Positions 29,414-39,432 of a stretch of 64,000 nt of DNA are shown one piece after another. Position 1 is the stretch's first letter, and each line of letters starts with the position of its first letter. The notes beneath the pieces were generated by a model. That model had not been told where the DNA came from. It searched no databases and saw nothing but the letters and a program-made list of their open reading frames with translations. Source of the DNA: Acidovorax sp. A1169 (GTDB lineage Bacteria > Pseudomonadota > Gammaproteobacteria > Burkholderiales > Burkholderiaceae_C). The position numbers were made by a program, and so were the translations under genes. The stretch is taken from positions 248,001-312,000 of the forward strand of contig NZ_JAUZDX010000005.1 of NCBI RefSeq assembly GCF_030704685.1, in the 5' to 3' direction.

Positions 29414-31516
29414 TTACTTGGCGCGGGCAGCCATGATGGCTTCCGACACGTTGCGAGGCGCTTCGCTGTAGTGCTTGAATTCCATCGAGTACGTGGCGCG
29501 GCCTTGCGTGGCCGAGCGCAGCGTGGTCGAGTAGCCGAACATTTCCGACAGGGGCACTTCGGCGCGGATGGCCTTGCCACCGCCAGGAATGTCTTCCATG
29601 CCTTGCACCATGCCGCGACGCGAGGACAGATCGCCCATCACGTTGCCGGCGTAGTCTTCAGGCGTTTCCACTTCCACAGCCATCATGGGTTCCAGGATGA
29701 CCGGGTTGGCCTTGCGGCAGCCTTCCTTGAAGCCGAAGATGGCAGCCATCTTGAACGCCAGTTCGTTCGAGTCCACATCGTGGTACGAACCGAAGTGCAG
29801 CGTGACCTTGACGTCCACCACGGGGTAGCCGGCCAGGACGCCTTGCGTCACGGCTTCGTTGATGCCCTTTTCCACGGCCGGGATGAATTCGCGAGGAACC
29901 ACACCGCCCTTGATGGCGTCGACGAACTCGATGCCCTTGCCCACTTCGTTGGGTTCGATCTTGAGCACGACGTGGCCGTACTGGCCCTTGCCGCCCGACT
30001 GGCGCACGAACTTGCCTTCGGCTTCTTCCACCGTCTTGCGGATGGTTTCGCGGTAAGCCACCTGGGGCTTGCCCACGTTGGCTTCCACGCCGAATTCACG
30101 CTTCATGCGGTCGACGATGATTTCCAGATGCAGCTCGCCCATGCCGGCGATCAGGGTCTGGCCCGACTCTTCGTCGGTCTTCACACGGAACGACGGATCT
30201 TCGGCAGCCAGGCGTTGCAGGGCGATGCCCATCTTTTCCTGGTCGGCCTTGGTCTTGGGTTCCACAGCCTGTGTGATCACGGGCTCAGGGAACACCATGC
30301 GCTCCAGAATGATCTGGGAGTCGATGTCGCTCAGCGTTTCGCCGGTCGTCACATCCTTCAGGCCCACGCAGGCAGCGATGTCGCCGGCGCGGATTTCTTC
30401 GACTTCCTGGCGCTCGTTGGCGTGCATCTGCACGATACGGCCAATGCGTTCCTTCTTGCCCTTGATCGGGTTGTAGACGGTGTCGCCCTTGGTCAGCACG
30501 CCGGAGTACACGCGCACGAAGGTCAGCTGGCCCACAAACGGGTCGGTCATCAGCTTGAATGCCAGGGCCGAGAACTTCTCGCCGTCATCCGCCTTGCGGG
30601 TCACGGGCTTTTCGTCTTCATCGGTACCGGTCACGTCTGCGATGTCCGTAGGCGCTGGCAGGTAGTCGATCACGGCGTCGAGCATGCGCTGCACGCCCTT
30701 GTTCTTGAACGCGGTGCCGCACAGCATCGGATGGATTTCCGTGGCGATGGTACGGGTGCGCAGGCCGAACTTGATCTCGTCCTCGGTGAGGTCACCCTCT
30801 TCCAGGTACTTGTTCATCAGTTCTTCAGAGGCTTCAGCCGCAGCCTCGACCATCTTTTCGCGCCACTCCTTGGCGGACGCCAGCAGTTCGGCAGGAATTT
30901 CTTCGTAGCTGAACTTCATGCCCTGGGACGCTTCGTCCCAGATGATGGCCTTCATCTTGAGCAGGTCGACCACGCCGGTGAAGGTGTCTTCTGCGCCGAT
31001 CGGGATCACCACGGGCACGGGGTTGGCCTTCAGGCGCAGCTTCATCTGGTCATAGACCTTGAAGAAGTTGGCACCGGTACGGTCCATCTTGTTCACAAAG
31101 GCCAGGCGTGGCACCTTGTACTTGTTGGCCTGGCGCCAGACGGTTTCCGACTGGGGTTGCACGCCGCCCACGGCGCAGTACACCATGCAGGCGCCGTCGA
31201 GCACACGCATCGAACGTTCCACTTCGATGGTGAAGTCCACGTGGCCGGGGGTGTCGATGATGTTGAAACGGTGCTCGGGGTAGGAATTGTCCATACCCTT
31301 CCAGAAGCAGGTCGTGGCAGCCGAGGTGATCGTGATGCCGCGCTCTTGCTCCTGTTCCATCCAGTCCATGGTGGCAGCGCCATCGTGCACTTCACCAATC
31401 TTGTGGCTCACGCCCGTGTAGAACAGGATGCGTTCGGTGGTCGTGGTCTTGCCAGCGTCAATGTGGGCCGAGATACCGATATTGCGGTAGCGCTCGATGG
31501 GAGTCTTGCGAGCCAT
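29414..31516 (-). CDS. fusA: Elongation factor G (700 aa)
   Basis: Translocase GTPase. The P-loop is [17 protein letters not shown] near residues 19-35. [20 protein letters not shown] is switch II, and [10 protein letters not shown] is the G4 region. Domains II to V are complete, with the domain IV tip region in [16 protein letters not shown]. The position between rpsG and tuf and the standard length make this the str-operon EF-G. Confidence 0.98.
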   Translation of the reverse strand: MARKTPIERYRNIGISAHIDAGKTTTTERILFYTGVSHKIGEVHDGAATMDWMEQEQERGITITSAATTCFWKGMDNSYPEHRFNIIDTPGHVDFTIEVERSMRVLDGACMVYCAVGGVQPQSETVWRQANKYKVPRLAFVNKMDRTGANFFKVYDQMKLRLKANPVPVVIPIGAEDTFTGVVDLLKMKAIIWDEASQGMKFSYEEIPAELLASAKEWREKMVEAAAEASEELMNKYLEEGDLTEDEIKFGLRTRTIATEIHPMLCGTAFKNKGVQRMLDAVIDYLPAPTDIADVTGTDEDEKPVTRKADDGEKFSALAFKLMTDPFVGQLTFVRVYSGVLTKGDTVYNPIKGKKERIGRIVQMHANERQEVEEIRAGDIAACVGLKDVTTGETLSDIDSQIILERMVFPEPVITQAVEPKTKADQEKMGIALQRLAAEDPSFRVKTDEESGQTLIAGMGELHLEIIVDRMKREFGVEANVGKPQVAYRETIRKTVEEAEGKFVRQSGGKGQYGHVVLKIEPNEVGKGIEFVDAIKGGVVPREFIPAVEKGINEAVTQGVLAGYPVVDVKVTLHFGSYHDVDSNELAFKMAAIFGFKEGCRKANPVILEPMMAVEVETPEDYAGNVMGDLSSRRGMVQGMEDIPGGGKAIRAEVPLSEMFGYSTTLRSATQGRATYSMEFKHYSEAPRNVSEAIMAARAK

Positions 31517-31608
31517 GGTGGATCCTTGGATGGGTCGTGTTATTCAGGGGAGGGGCCCAGCATTGTGGCGCTGCAACCCGTCAATTTTGTGACCACCTCA
31601 ATCGCCAC

Positions 31609-31638
31609 AAGGCTGCAGGCAAAAATGCCGGCAGCCTT
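31609..31638. terminator. Hairpin in the rpsG-fusA gap
   Basis: AAGGCTGC and GCAGCCTT arms with an inner GGC/GCC pairing enclose an A-rich loop, about 30 bases after rpsG. No long T run follows on the minus strand. It may cause partial termination or processing. Confidence 0.5.
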
Positions 31639-31667
31639 GCGCTTGGCGACGAGGGCAGTTCGTCGAT

Positions 31668-32141
31668 TTAGAAGCGGAAGTGGCTGAAAGCCTTGTTGGC
31701 TTCGGCCATGCGGTGAACTTCGTCACGCTTCTTCATGGCACCGCCACGGCCTTCGGTCGCTTCGAGCAGCTCGTTGGCCAGACGCTGGGCCATCGACTTC
31801 TCGCCGCGCTTGCGGGCTGCTTCCTTGATCCAGCGCATGGACAGGGCCAGGCGACGGACAGGGCGCACTTCGACGGGCACCTGGTAGTTGGCACCGCCCA
31901 CACGGCGGGACTTCACTTCGACCATGGGCTTCACGTTGTTGATGGCAACGGTGAAGGCTTCCAGCGGGTCCTTGTCAGGGTGCTTCTTTTCGATCAGTTC
32001 CAGGGCACCGTAAATGATGCGCTCTGCAACAGCTTTCTTGCCGCCTTCCATGATCACGTTCATGAATTTGGACAGCTCTACATTGCCGAACTTGGGATCC
32101 GGCAGGATTTCACGTTTGGGGACTTCGCGACGACGTGGCAT
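31668..32141 (-). CDS. rpsG: 30S ribosomal protein S7 (157 aa)
   Basis: Primary 16S rRNA 3' domain binder. In E. coli it represses its operon from the rpsL-rpsG gap. It starts [20 protein letters not shown] and contains [20 protein letters not shown] and the C-terminal [17 protein letters not shown]. The gap to rpsL is 163 bases, which leaves room for a comparable regulatory site. Confidence 0.97.
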   Translation of the reverse strand: MPRRREVPKREILPDPKFGNVELSKFMNVIMEGGKKAVAERIIYGALELIEKKHPDKDPLEAFTVAINNVKPMVEVKSRRVGGANYQVPVEVRPVRRLALSMRWIKEAARKRGEKSMAQRLANELLEATEGRGGAMKKRDEVHRMAEANKAFSHFRF

Positions 32142-32248
32142 TTTTCACCTCATATTGCTTCAGTTGGCATCTTTTCAGACACCGCGAGATTCATTCAGAA
32201 CCCCACTTACTCGACCCACACGGAACAGTCCGCGCTTGGGGTCACTTC

Positions 32249-32278
32249 GTTTGACTGCGCCTGCCAGGCGAATCAAAC
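32249..32278. promoter_or_regulatory. Hairpin in the rpsL-rpsG intercistronic region (candidate S7 site)
   Basis: GTTTGA at 32249-32254 pairs with TCAAAC at 32273-32278, and an inner CGCC/GGCG stem closes the loop. E. coli S7 binds a structured RNA in the same gap. Identity of function here is inferred from position only. Confidence 0.4.
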
Positions 32279-32304
32279 ACCGATGGAGACACAACCGCCA
32301 GGGC

Positions 32305-32682
32305 TTATTTGGCCTTTGGCTTCTTGGCGCCGTACTTGGAGCGCGACTGCTTGCGGTCTTTCACGCCTTGCAAGTCGAGCGAACCACGCACGATGTGGTA
32401 ACGCACACCGGGCAAGTCCTTGACACGACCGCCGCGAACCAGCACCACGCTGTGTTCCTGCAGGTTGTGGCCTTCACCGCCGATGTAGGAAATGACTTCG
32501 AAGCCGTTGGTCAGGCGAACCTTGGCGACCTTGCGCAGAGCGGAGTTAGGCTTCTTGGGCGTCGTGGTGTACACACGGGTGCACACGCCGCGGCGCTGAG
32601 GAGAGTTTTCCATCGCAGGGCTCTTGGACTTGATCTTTTCGACCTCGCGCCCCTGACGGACTAGTTGATTGATGGTTGGCAT
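32305..32682 (-). CDS. rpsL: 30S ribosomal protein S12 (125 aa)
   Basis: Decoding-centre protein. Lys43 in [13 protein letters not shown] and Lys88 in [10 protein letters not shown] are the residues altered in streptomycin-resistant mutants. Both are wild type. Asp89, the methylthiolation site in E. coli, is also kept. The start at 32682 ([12 protein letters not shown]) is the family start. Upstream frame to 32775 covers the promoter. It is the first gene of the str transcript. Confidence 0.97.
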   Translation of the reverse strand: MPTINQLVRQGREVEKIKSKSPAMENSPQRRGVCTRVYTTTPKKPNSALRKVAKVRLTNGFEVISYIGGEGHNLQEHSVVLVRGGRVKDLPGVRYHIVRGSLDLQGVKDRKQSRSKYGAKKPKAK

Positions 32683-32746
32683 GAATACGTCCCTAAACGT
32701 AAAAAACGAAAACGTGAAACCCTTCGGAATTTCCGAAAAGCCTTCT

Positions 32747-32775
32747 AATGTAGCAGCATGGACCTCGGTAGGCAA
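32747..32775 (-). promoter_or_regulatory. Promoter of the str operon (rpsL-rpsG-fusA-tuf-rpsJ)
   Basis: Minus-strand -35 TTGCCT at 32770-32775 and -10 TACATT at 32747-32752 are 17 bp apart, and the -10 is extended by TGC. Transcription would start near 32740, about 58 bases before rpsL. A perfect TTCGGAA/TTCCGAA dyad at 32723-32737 lies in the leader. Confidence 0.65.
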
Positions 32776-32855
32776 GCAGCAGTCGACTTCCCCCCAGATT
32801 TCCGGGGGCCCGACACTTCATCACCTCCACCAGCCATTGAAAGCGCGCGGCCCAG

Positions 32856-32940
32856 GCCAGTGCCGCCGTGAAAGGGCCGCCCCGCCGCAGGGGCGGCGTC
32901 CCCCTCCCAGGGGGAAGGCGCGAAGCGACTCAGGGGGTAG
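32856..32940 (+). repeat. Dispersed GC-rich repeat, family A, copy 1
   Basis: The element reads AAGGGCCGCCCCGCCGC, a GGGGCGGCG arm, CCCCCT/AGGGGG, then AAGGCGCGAAGCGACTCAG. It shares these blocks with 42608-42715 (inverted) and 55163-55226. This copy ends six bases before the stop of the carboxypeptidase gene. Confidence 0.75.
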
Positions 32941-32946
32941 CCTTAC

Positions 32947-34116
32947 TTACTTTATCCAGAGGCGAATGGCATCCCAGGCACGGCCCAGGATGCCGGCCTG
33001 CGCCACGCCGTCCAGTGCCACCAGGGGCACCTCGGCCAGCGTCTGCTCGCCCAGCACCACCTTCAGCGAACCCACGGCCTGGCCCTTGGTGAAGGGGGCC
33101 ACCAGGGGGTCGGGGCGGGCGATCTCGGTCTTGATCTTGCCGCCGCTGCCCGAGGGCACGGCCACCACGATGGCCTCCGCGCGGCCGATCTTGAGGGTGT
33201 TTTCCGTGCCCTTCCAGACGGCTGGGGTCGCCACAGGCTGGCCGGCATCGAACAGCTTGACTGCTTCGAAGGCCGTATAGCCCCAGTTCAGCAGCTTCTG
33301 GCTTTCGTTGGCACGGGCGTTCTCGCTGGCGGCGCCCAGCACGATGGACAGCAAACGGCGCTGACCCACATTGGGGAAGTCGCGCTTGGACGTGGCCACC
33401 AGGCAGTAGCCGGCAGCGGCGGTGTGGCCGGTCTTGAGCCCATCCACCGTCGGGTCGCGGAACAGCAGGGAGTTGCGGTTGTTGCCGTTGGACACCGGGG
33501 TGCCCGGGTAGCTGTACTGCTTGGTGGCGTAGTAGTGCATGTACTCCGGGAAGTCCTTCATGAGCCGGCTGGCCAGCACACCCAGGTCGCGCGCAGTGGT
33601 GGTGTGGCCGGGCTCGGTCAGGCCCTCGGGGTTCTTGTAGGCGGTGTTCTTCATGCCCAGGGCCTTGGCCTGGTCGTTCATCAGCTTGACGAAGTTTTCG
33701 GCCGTGCCACCCACGCCTTCGGCCAGCGCCATCGTGGCGTCGTTGCCCGACTGGACGATCATGCCCTTGATCAGGTCATCCACCGGCACCTGCATCTTGG
33801 GGTCGATGAACATGCGCGAGCCGGGCATCTTCCAGGCCAGCACGCTCACCGGCAGCTTCTGGTCCAGGGCGACCTTCTTGGCGCGCAGGGCGTCGAACAC
33901 CAGGTAACCGGTCATCAGCTTGGTCAGCGAAGCCTGCTCCACTGGCGCATCGATGTCCTTGGCGGCCAGCACCTGACCGGCCGTGATGTCCAGCAACAGG
34001 TAGTTGCGCGCGGCGATCTCGGGCGGCTGCGGGGCCTGCACCTGCGCCCACAGGGCGGCGGGCGCGAGCACCGCGGCGAGGAGGACGGAGCGCAGCGTGG
34101 GCAATAAGGACTTCAT
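32947..34116 (-). CDS. D-alanyl-D-alanine carboxypeptidase, PBP5/6 type (389 aa)
   Basis: Periplasmic, membrane-tethered low-molecular-mass penicillin-binding protein that trims the terminal D-Ala from peptidoglycan stems. A signal peptide (residues 1-24, ending ALWAQ) precedes the catalytic motifs SLTK, SGN (QSGNDATMALAE) and KTG (GLKTGHTAAAGYC). A C-terminal PBP5-type domain is followed by an amphipathic tail, ILGRAWDAIRLWIK, for membrane association. The ATG at 34128 (adding MPVS) is equally possible. Neither has a clear ribosome binding site. It lies upstream of the str promoter region but on the same strand beyond it. Confidence 0.93.
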   Translation of the reverse strand: MKSLLPTLRSVLLAAVLAPAALWAQVQAPQPPEIAARNYLLLDITAGQVLAAKDIDAPVEQASLTKLMTGYLVFDALRAKKVALDQKLPVSVLAWKMPGSRMFIDPKMQVPVDDLIKGMIVQSGNDATMALAEGVGGTAENFVKLMNDQAKALGMKNTAYKNPEGLTEPGHTTTARDLGVLASRLMKDFPEYMHYYATKQYSYPGTPVSNGNNRNSLLFRDPTVDGLKTGHTAAAGYCLVATSKRDFPNVGQRRLLSIVLGAASENARANESQKLLNWGYTAFEAVKLFDAGQPVATPAVWKGTENTLKIGRAEAIVVAVPSGSGGKIKTEIARPDPLVAPFTKGQAVGSLKVVLGEQTLAEVPLVALDGVAQAGILGRAWDAIRLWIK

Positions 34117-34223
34117 GGAAACGGGCATTCGGGTGAGAAGAGGAAAGAAAACAGCGGAAGGCGGCGGGAGACGGCCCGAAGCGGCATGCAGCCGCGCGCA
34201 ATGCGCGCGGTGGCCCGGGAAGC

Positions 34224-34865
34224 TCAGGCGCCAGCCAGCAGGTGGCGGGTCACCAGGTTTTTGAGAAGTGGCAATTGTCCGTGAAAGAAATGCCCCCCAC
34301 CGGGGACGACTGTCACAGGGAGTATCTGGGGGCGCGCCCAGTCCATCACGGCGGCCAGGGGCACGGTGTCGTCCTGTTCGCCATGCACGACCAGGGTTCG
34401 CTCGTGCGCCTCGGGCGGCACCGGGGCCACGGTGAAGCGGCTGGCGGCAGTGCCCACCAGCACCACGCGCTCGATGGCACGCTCGCCCCACAGGCGCGCC
34501 AGTGCGTGGCTGGTCACGAAAGCGCCGAACGAGAAGCCGGCCAGGGCCAACGGTCCCTCGGGCGCAGCCTGGCGCACCACTTCCAGGAAATCCTCGGCCT
34601 CGCCCCGGCCCTCGTCGTGCGTGCCAGCGCTGCCGCCCACGCCGCGGAAGTTGAAGCGCACCGCCGTCCAGCCGCTGTGCACGAAGGCGCGCGCCAGGGT
34701 CTGCACCACCTTGTTGTCCATGGTGCCGCCAAAGAGGGGGTGGGGGTGGGCAATGACGGCGATGCCGCGCGGGGCCGCGCCCTCGGGCAGCACGGCAGCG
34801 TCGCGCACCGCCTCGATGGCGCCGGCGGCGCCGGCAAGGGTCAGGCGTTCAGTCTGGGAATTCAC
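34224..34865 (-). CDS. Alpha/beta hydrolase, dienelactone/peptidase-like (213 aa, GTG start)
   Basis: Cytoplasmic serine hydrolase. HPHPLFGGTMDNKVV is the oxyanion region, GFSFGAF holds the nucleophile serine, and EQDDTVP and GGGHFFHGQ supply the aspartate and histidine. The pattern is that of the small COG2945 hydrolases. I chose the GTG at 34865. The frame stays open to an ATG at 34910, but that stretch coincides with a dispersed repeat that normally lies between genes. The substrate is unknown. Confidence 0.8.
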   Translation of the reverse strand: MNSQTERLTLAGAAGAIEAVRDAAVLPEGAAPRGIAVIAHPHPLFGGTMDNKVVQTLARAFVHSGWTAVRFNFRGVGGSAGTHDEGRGEAEDFLEVVRQAAPEGPLALAGFSFGAFVTSHALARLWGERAIERVVLVGTAASRFTVAPVPPEAHERTLVVHGEQDDTVPLAAVMDWARPQILPVTVVPGGGHFFHGQLPLLKNLVTRHLLAGA

Positions 34866-34869
34866 GGGA

Positions 34870-34900
34870 TTTGCTACCAGGTCAATAGCAGCCTGCGCAG
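34870..34900 (+). repeat. Dispersed short repeat, family B, copy 2
   Basis: The core GTCAATAGCAGCCTGCGC matches the minus strand of 15021-15058 (TCAATAGCTGCCAGCGC). It sits just in front of the hydrolase start. Confidence 0.45.
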
Positions 34901-34954
34901 ATCTGGCCAATCCGGCGGCTGAAAATCAGGGATGGACGGCGCTCTGAATAGGAA

Positions 34955-35317
34955 TCAGCGGCCAAGTTCCGGGGGCGTGCGCAAGCGCTCTACCACCTGG
35001 CCATTCTTGAGGTGCGATTCGACGATCTCATCGATGTCGGCGTTGTCCACGAAGGTGTACCAGACCGCCTCGGGATAGACCACCGCGATCGGCCCGCCCG
35101 CACAGCGGTCCAGGCAACCCGCCTTGTTCACGCGCACCTTGCCGGCGCCGGACAGGCCGGCGGCCTTCACCTGCAACTTGCAGCGGTCGAAGGCGGCCTG
35201 CGCGCCGTGGTGCGCGCAACTGTCCTCACCGTTGGTGCGGTCGTTCAGGCAAAAGAAGATGTGGCGCTGGTAGTAGCCCGGCTGTGCCGCCGGTGCCGTC
35301 GTGGAGGTGTCGGTCAT
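34955..35317 (-). CDS. Thioredoxin-like [2Fe-2S] ferredoxin (120 aa)
   Basis: Shethna-type ferredoxin fold. The cluster ligands are spread over the chain: Cys23 (FFCLNDR), Cys34 (EDSCAHHG), and Cys68 and Cys72 (KAGCLDRCAGG), with Cys46 as a further thiol. The C-terminal VVYPEAVWYTFVDNADIDEI segment is typical of the family. It probably donates single electrons to an unidentified cytoplasmic partner. It lies between a hydrolase and a VanZ-like protein on one strand. Confidence 0.9.
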   Translation of the reverse strand: MTDTSTTAPAAQPGYYQRHIFFCLNDRTNGEDSCAHHGAQAAFDRCKLQVKAAGLSGAGKVRVNKAGCLDRCAGGPIAVVYPEAVWYTFVDNADIDEIVESHLKNGQVVERLRTPPELGR

Positions 35318-35375
35318 GCCGCCATTCTAGGAGCGGAGCCCTGCACACCCCATGCCCATAACCCCCAAAAGGAGC

Positions 35376-36473
35376 TCAGGCAGGACCGTCGCGCCGCGCC
35401 ACCCGCACCACCACATAGGCCAGCGCCGCATAGGGCCAGACCCAGCCCAGCCACTGGCCCAGGCCGTAGAAGCGGATGAAGCGCCCCTGCTCCCAGGCCT
35501 GCAGCGTCTGGGCAAAGTAGGCGCTGGTAGGGGCCTGGTTGAGCAGGCCCAGGTGCCACACCAGCACCAGTAGCAGCACGGCGGCGCAAGCGCGCCGGGG
35601 CAGCGCCAGCAGCAGCACCGCGAGCGCCAGAGCGCCCCACACGCCCACGCGCACGGGCAGGCCCATCCATTCCCAGGCATGGGCCGGACCCCAGCTCAGC
35701 GCCGCCGACAGGGCCGTGAGGACCACGCCGACCACCACCACGGCCAGGGCAAACAGGGCCCGGCGCCCCATCTCGCGGATGATGCAGTAGCCCAGCAGGC
35801 AGGGAATCAGCAAGCCCAGCGTCACGCACAGCAACTCGCCGCCAGGGGACAGCGGATCGAGCGCGGTGTCGCGCATGGGCAACCAGTCCAGGAACGGGGT
35901 GTCGGCCAGGATCTCGACCAGGGCCCCTTCCAGCCGCTCAAGCACCTGCCCCAGGCCAAACGGCAGGGCCGCCGGGAACAGCAGGGCCAGCGGCCACAAA
36001 GCCAGCAGCACCAGCGCGCCATGGGCATCCTGCACGAACCACCGGTTGCGAAAGTCGCTCCAGCGGTCGATGGCCCCCAATCGCTCCAGCGCCGATGCCG
36101 TGAGCGCCCCGGCCAGCGTGCCTGCCGAATTGAGCAGCAGGTCCATGTTCGAGGGCACGCGCCGGGGCAGGTAGATCTGCAGGAACTCCAGGGTCAGCGA
36201 CAGCAGCACACCGGCCACCGTGGCCAGCACCCAGGCACCCCAGCGCCAGCGCATGCGCAGCAGAGCGAGCGCCAGCAGGAAGCCCAGCGGGGCATAGCCC
36301 ACCAGGTTGGAGGTGACGTCAAAGCCGGTCCAGTAGGGCGGCGGAATCGGCGAGGCGAGGAACACCCAGGGATCGATGCCCTGTGCGCGCCAGCCGTCGA
36401 ACGGAAACAGGCTGGCAAAGACGATCAGCGCCGCATAGATCAGCGCGAGGGGGCCGGCCGAACTCTTGTACAC
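35376..36473 (-). CDS. VanZ-like integral membrane protein (365 aa)
   Basis: Membrane protein with about nine hydrophobic segments. The N-terminal VanZ domain (residues 8-130) has the characteristic SNLVGYAPLGFLLALAL and LEFLQIYLPRRVPSNMDLLL segments. The second half (residues 150-365) is a membrane region without recognisable family features. VanZ homologues are linked to teicoplanin tolerance in enterococci, but most bacterial copies have no known role. It ends 16 bases before the hemJ stop in the same transcript direction, downstream of the ferredoxin on the map. Confidence 0.82.
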   Translation of the reverse strand: MYKSSAGPLALIYAALIVFASLFPFDGWRAQGIDPWVFLASPIPPPYWTGFDVTSNLVGYAPLGFLLALALLRMRWRWGAWVLATVAGVLLSLTLEFLQIYLPRRVPSNMDLLLNSAGTLAGALTASALERLGAIDRWSDFRNRWFVQDAHGALVLLALWPLALLFPAALPFGLGQVLERLEGALVEILADTPFLDWLPMRDTALDPLSPGGELLCVTLGLLIPCLLGYCIIREMGRRALFALAVVVVGVVLTALSAALSWGPAHAWEWMGLPVRVGVWGALALAVLLLALPRRACAAVLLLVLVWHLGLLNQAPTSAYFAQTLQAWEQGRFIRFYGLGQWLGWVWPYAALAYVVVRVARRDGPA

Positions 36474-36489
36474 AGGCGCTCTGGTGCCG

Positions 36490-36918
36490 TCAGAAAGGCT
36501 TGACCACCACCAGCACCACGGCGGTCACCAGCAGCAGCACCGGCACCTCGTTGAACCAGCGGAACCACCGGTGGCTGCGGCGGCTGCTGCCATCGGCCAG
36601 CTTGCGCAGCAGCACGCCGCAGGCGTGGTGGTAGCCGATGGCCAGCACTACGATAGCCAGCTTGGCATGCATCCAGCCATTGCCCGGCCCGCGGCCAATG
36701 CCATAGCCCAGCCACAACCAAAGGCCCAGCGCCAGCGCCGGCACCGCCAGCAAGGTGGTGAAGCGCAGCAGCTTGCGCGCCATGAGCACCAGGCGCTCGC
36801 GCTCAGCCACCGAGCCCGGTGCCACCATGGCCAGGTTCACGAAGATGCGTGGCAGGTAGAACAGGCCGGCGAACCAGCTGGCGATGAAGACGATGTGGAA
36901 GGCTTTGACCCAGAGCAT
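36490..36918 (-). CDS. hemJ: Protoporphyrinogen oxidase HemJ (142 aa)
   Basis: Membrane heme-synthesis enzyme that oxidises protoporphyrinogen IX, belonging to the UPF0093/CopD-like group. Four hydrophobic segments are present. His8 and Arg24 in MLWVKAFHIVFIASWFAG and the following LPRIFV, and the GWMHAKLAIV motif (His84, Lys86), are the conserved polar residues. The full family length is about 140. hemB, two steps earlier in the pathway's precursor branch, is divergent 282 bases away. Confidence 0.92.
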   Translation of the reverse strand: MLWVKAFHIVFIASWFAGLFYLPRIFVNLAMVAPGSVAERERLVLMARKLLRFTTLLAVPALALGLWLWLGYGIGRGPGNGWMHAKLAIVVLAIGYHHACGVLLRKLADGSSRRSHRWFRWFNEVPVLLLVTAVVLVVVKPF

Positions 36919-36988
36919 GGCTGCAGTTTAAGGGAACGCTGAGCAAGTCCTGGCGACGCGCACGCACAGAAGGCCAGGCAGGCAAAGC

Positions 36989-37096
36989 CCAAAAAAAAGC
37001 CCGGCAAAAGCTGCCGGGCTTCGAAAGCCCTGCCCGCATTACGGCAGCCCAGGGCCCCGCTCAGGGAGGAAAAGCGGGGGACAGCAAGCTGCCCGC
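36989..37096 (-). ncRNA. Candidate small RNA divergent from hemB, with anti-Shine-Dalgarno loop (anti-hemB-like)
   Basis: A complete minus-strand transcription unit of about 105 nt without a reading frame. The promoter is at 37101-37129. The RNA starts near 37095 and folds into three parts. A GC-rich hairpin, CCCCGCU/AGCGGGG (37073-37079 and 37055-37061), has an 11-base loop that contains UCCUCC. A second stem is GCCCUG/CAGGGC. A terminator, AGCCCGGCA/UGCCGGGCU, is followed by eight U (36991-37020). I recall a class of sRNAs encoded next to and opposite hemB in Burkholderia. Position and architecture match, but homology is untested. Confidence 0.7.
36991..37020 (-). terminator. Rho-independent terminator of the hemB-divergent sRNA
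   Basis: A nine-bp stem (AGCCCGGCA with TGCCGGGCT), a five-base loop and eight T in the minus-strand direction. No protein-coding gene on this strand ends here, so it must serve a non-coding transcript. Confidence 0.9.
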
Positions 37097-37100
37097 AACC

Positions 37101-37129
37101 AATTTAGCACCAGCCTGCGGGGCATACAA
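37101..37129 (-). promoter_or_regulatory. Promoter of the hemB-divergent sRNA
   Basis: Minus-strand -35 TTGTAT at 37124-37129, a 17-bp spacer, and -10 TAATTT-like TAAATT at 37101-37106 preceded by TGC (extended -10). A plus-strand TTGACA at 37137-37142, possibly the hemB -35, lies only seven bases away. It has no good -10 partner. Confidence 0.65.
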
Positions 37130-37185
37130 GCAGGGTTTGACAACTCCGGCAGCAGCCCTCTCGCAGCCTTGGTGGGCGCGCTTGA

Positions 37186-38211
<1,026 letters not shown>

Positions 38212-38271
38212 CGCCCTGCGGCACCACCAGGGCGCCGCCACCTTTCACAGACATCCAACCAACGGGCATCG

Positions 38272-39390
38272 ATGCGCATTTTCCATATCCAGAGCAGTGG
38301 GGCCCAGGAGCTGGACGTCCTGCCCCATGCGCCGCCAGAGCAGGGCTTTTTCTGGATGGCCTGCGCGCGTCCGGCCTTCCAGGCGCAACTGTTCGAGGTC
38401 CAGGGGGCCCTGCAGCGGCTGACCGGCCTGCAATTGGTGGACTTGCATGTCTCCGACCTGCTCAACGGGCAGTTGCCGTCGCACTACGACTACACCTCGC
38501 AATACGACCTGCTGGTGTTCCGCCGCCTGGCCACGGTGCCTTCGGAGGACAGCGCTGACACGGCGAAGGCCACGCACCGGCGCGGCGGCACGCCGGTGCT
38601 GCGGCGCATCGACACCAGCCCGGTGGGGTTCGCCGTGTTCGACCGGGTGCTGCTGACGGTGCATCCTGGCGACTGCAGCGTGCGCGACGCCTATGCGGCG
38701 CGCCTGCTGGCGCCGGCCCCCATGGACCCGCGCGAAGGCCGGGCCAATCCCACGGCCTCCGGTTCGCGCAAGCCCACCTCGCCGGCCGACCTGATGCTGC
38801 GCGTGGTGAACCTCATGGTGGATGGCTACCTGGACCTGCGCCGCGAACTCTCGCGCGAGCTCGATCACTGGCAGACCGAGCTGCTCAAGCCCCGGGCACG
38901 CAACGTCAACTGGAGTTCGCTGCTGGAGGCACGCCTGTCGCTGCACGCGCTGGACGAGATCTGCGAGGACCAGCGCACCGCCGTGCAGGACTGGATCGAC
39001 GCGCTGGAGACCTGGGAGACGCCCCAGACGCCCGCCGGCATGCGCGACCTGGACCTGCTCAAGGTGCGCAGCCGCGACGTGCTGGAGCACATCGAGCGCG
39101 TGGTGCACCATGTGCGGCGCATGGAGCAAAGCACCGAAACCACGGTGCAGATGCATTTTTCGATGCAGGGCAACCGCACCAACGACATCATGCGCACGCT
39201 GACGGCGCTCACGGCGGTGTTCCTGCCGCTTAACCTGATTGCAGGCATCTTCGGCATGAACTTCGAGTTCATCCCGCTGGTGCACAAGCAGGACGGTTTC
39301 TGGTGGGCCATGGGCTCCATGATCACCATCGCCACCCTCCTGATCTCGGTGTTCTGGCGCAAGCGCTACCTGGCCCGGACAGGCTCCTGA
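38272..39390 (+). CDS. CorA-family divalent cation transporter (372 aa)
   Basis: Pentameric channel-like magnesium or cobalt transporter of the inner membrane. A large cytoplasmic alpha/beta domain and long stalk helix (to about residue 310) precede two C-terminal membrane segments. The selectivity motif GMN is in AGIFGMNFEFIPL, and basic residues close the C-terminus (WRKRYLARTGS). Length and layout match CorA/ZntB. It follows hemB by 60 bases. The exact metal cannot be told. Confidence 0.92.
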   Translation: MRIFHIQSSGAQELDVLPHAPPEQGFFWMACARPAFQAQLFEVQGALQRLTGLQLVDLHVSDLLNGQLPSHYDYTSQYDLLVFRRLATVPSEDSADTAKATHRRGGTPVLRRIDTSPVGFAVFDRVLLTVHPGDCSVRDAYAARLLAPAPMDPREGRANPTASGSRKPTSPADLMLRVVNLMVDGYLDLRRELSRELDHWQTELLKPRARNVNWSSLLEARLSLHALDEICEDQRTAVQDWIDALETWETPQTPAGMRDLDLLKVRSRDVLEHIERVVHHVRRMEQSTETTVQMHFSMQGNRTNDIMRTLTALTAVFLPLNLIAGIFGMNFEFIPLVHKQDGFWWAMGSMITIATLLISVFWRKRYLARTGS

Positions 39391-39432
39391 AAGCCTTTGC
39401 CGACATGCCCCCGCGTTCGCAGCGAGGGCAGG

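Noticed and set aside
37062-37072. GGAGGA on the plus strand as a ribosome binding site for a small gene
   Set aside because: No start codon follows at a usable distance. The sequence is explained as the complement of the sRNA hairpin loop.
37137-37165. A TTGACA as the hemB promoter
   Set aside because: The -35 is perfect, but no acceptable -10 lies 16-18 bp downstream on the plus strand, so it was not listed as a promoter.
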